Shown here piece after piece: positions 44,089 to 44,241 of a stretch of DNA of 44,241 bases. The stretch is from Chloroflexota bacterium (GTDB lineage Bacteria > Chloroflexota > Anaerolineae > J036 > Brachytrichaceae). Position numbers and translations under genes: made by a program. The stretch covers positions 1 through 44,241 of the forward strand of contig JAMCQN010000102.1 in the NCBI GenBank assembly GCA_023382055.1. Reading direction: 5' to 3'. Under the pieces are notes generated by a model. That model saw nothing but the letters and a program-made list of their open reading frames with translations. It was not told the DNA's origin and searched no databases. Position 1 is the stretch's first letter, and each line of letters opens with the position of its first letter.

Positions 44089-44241
44089 CCAAAGTAGAAA
44101 TGTCACCTTTTCTCCAAAGTAGAAATGTCCCCTTCCGCAGGTATGCTAGGGTTAGTTGAGAACTGTACAGGATATCCACGGCGCCAAGGATGGTTGGGAG
44201 CTGGCTTATTGGGCAGGGATGCAACCTGGACAGCTTGGTTA
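44089..44241 (+). mobile_element. start of an insertion-sequence-like element (cut by window edge)
   Basis: CCAAAGTAGAAATGTC occurs twice in tandem, at 44089-44104 and 44114-44129 (25-base period). Tandem terminal repeats of this kind are typical of the ends of IS21-like elements. After them a frame opens with TTG at 44156 and reads LRTVQDIHGAKDGWEL to the edge, possibly a transposase start. The family call is a guess from pattern; no transposase domain is inside the window. Confidence 0.45.

Noticed and set aside
1-44241. CRISPR array, tRNA or rRNA genes
   Set aside because: I found no regularly spaced repeats with unique spacers and no tRNA- or rRNA-like sequence.

Overview
The window most resembles a Chloroflexota genome, probably of the Anaerolineae type. 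This rests on secreted proteins with Thr/Pro-rich TPTATP-like tails, a sugar-binding lipoprotein with a Val/Glu/Lys-rich linker after its lipobox, YfhO-like and GT-C-like membrane proteins with C-terminal beta-domains, and a LexA gene under GAAC-N4-GTTC boxes. The taxonomy is inference. I see no rRNA, tRNA or CRISPR array.

Left part (1-14.5 kb): a YfhO-like membrane protein meets a SET-domain protein tail to tail. Next come a solitary leuD with a glycosyltransferase remnant behind it, two large envelope proteins, a fucose/arabinose-isomerase-family enzyme, an M19 dipeptidase, a lipoprotein, an SRPBCC-PDZ-DinB triple fusion and the DNA glycosylase Tag. Nearly all lie on the minus strand. lexA follows (14.6-15.3 kb), with a near-consensus promoter carrying two SOS boxes.

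Middle part (15.4-26.1 kb): a minus-strand run encodes a Gfo/Idh/MocA oxidoreductase, an AP-endonuclease-2-like TIM barrel, an SASA esterase and a GT-C-like membrane protein. A PIG-L deacetylase, a putative glycosidase, a nested inverted-repeat element, an FGGY sugar kinase and a GntR/LacI (AraR-type) regulator follow.

Right part (26.2-44.1 kb): a plus-strand glycan-use cluster starts from a TTGACT-17-TATAAT promoter divergent from the regulator. In order it encodes two CUT1 permeases, the binding lipoprotein, a phytanoyl-CoA-dioxygenase-like enzyme, a GH42-like glycosidase, a second GH42-like glycosidase, an enolase-superfamily dehydratase, a GH127-like enzyme, a Gfo/Idh enzyme, a PfkB kinase and a DeoC-family aldolase overlapping the kinase gene. 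A divergent GroEL-like protein and an SDR dehydrogenase sit on the opposite strand between the two GH42 paralogues. The start of an insertion-sequence-like element ends the window.

Taken together (inference), the locus encodes sensing, import, deacylation and hydrolysis of a complex glycan. Released sugars would be oxidised, dehydrated, phosphorylated and cleaved by an aldolase. GH127 chemistry, the AraR-type regulator with an AraR-like operator, an isomerase of the fucose/arabinose fold and an FGGY kinase make an L-arabinose- or deoxysugar-containing substrate a reasonable first guess. No transporter ATPase is present, which is usual for CUT1 systems that share one.
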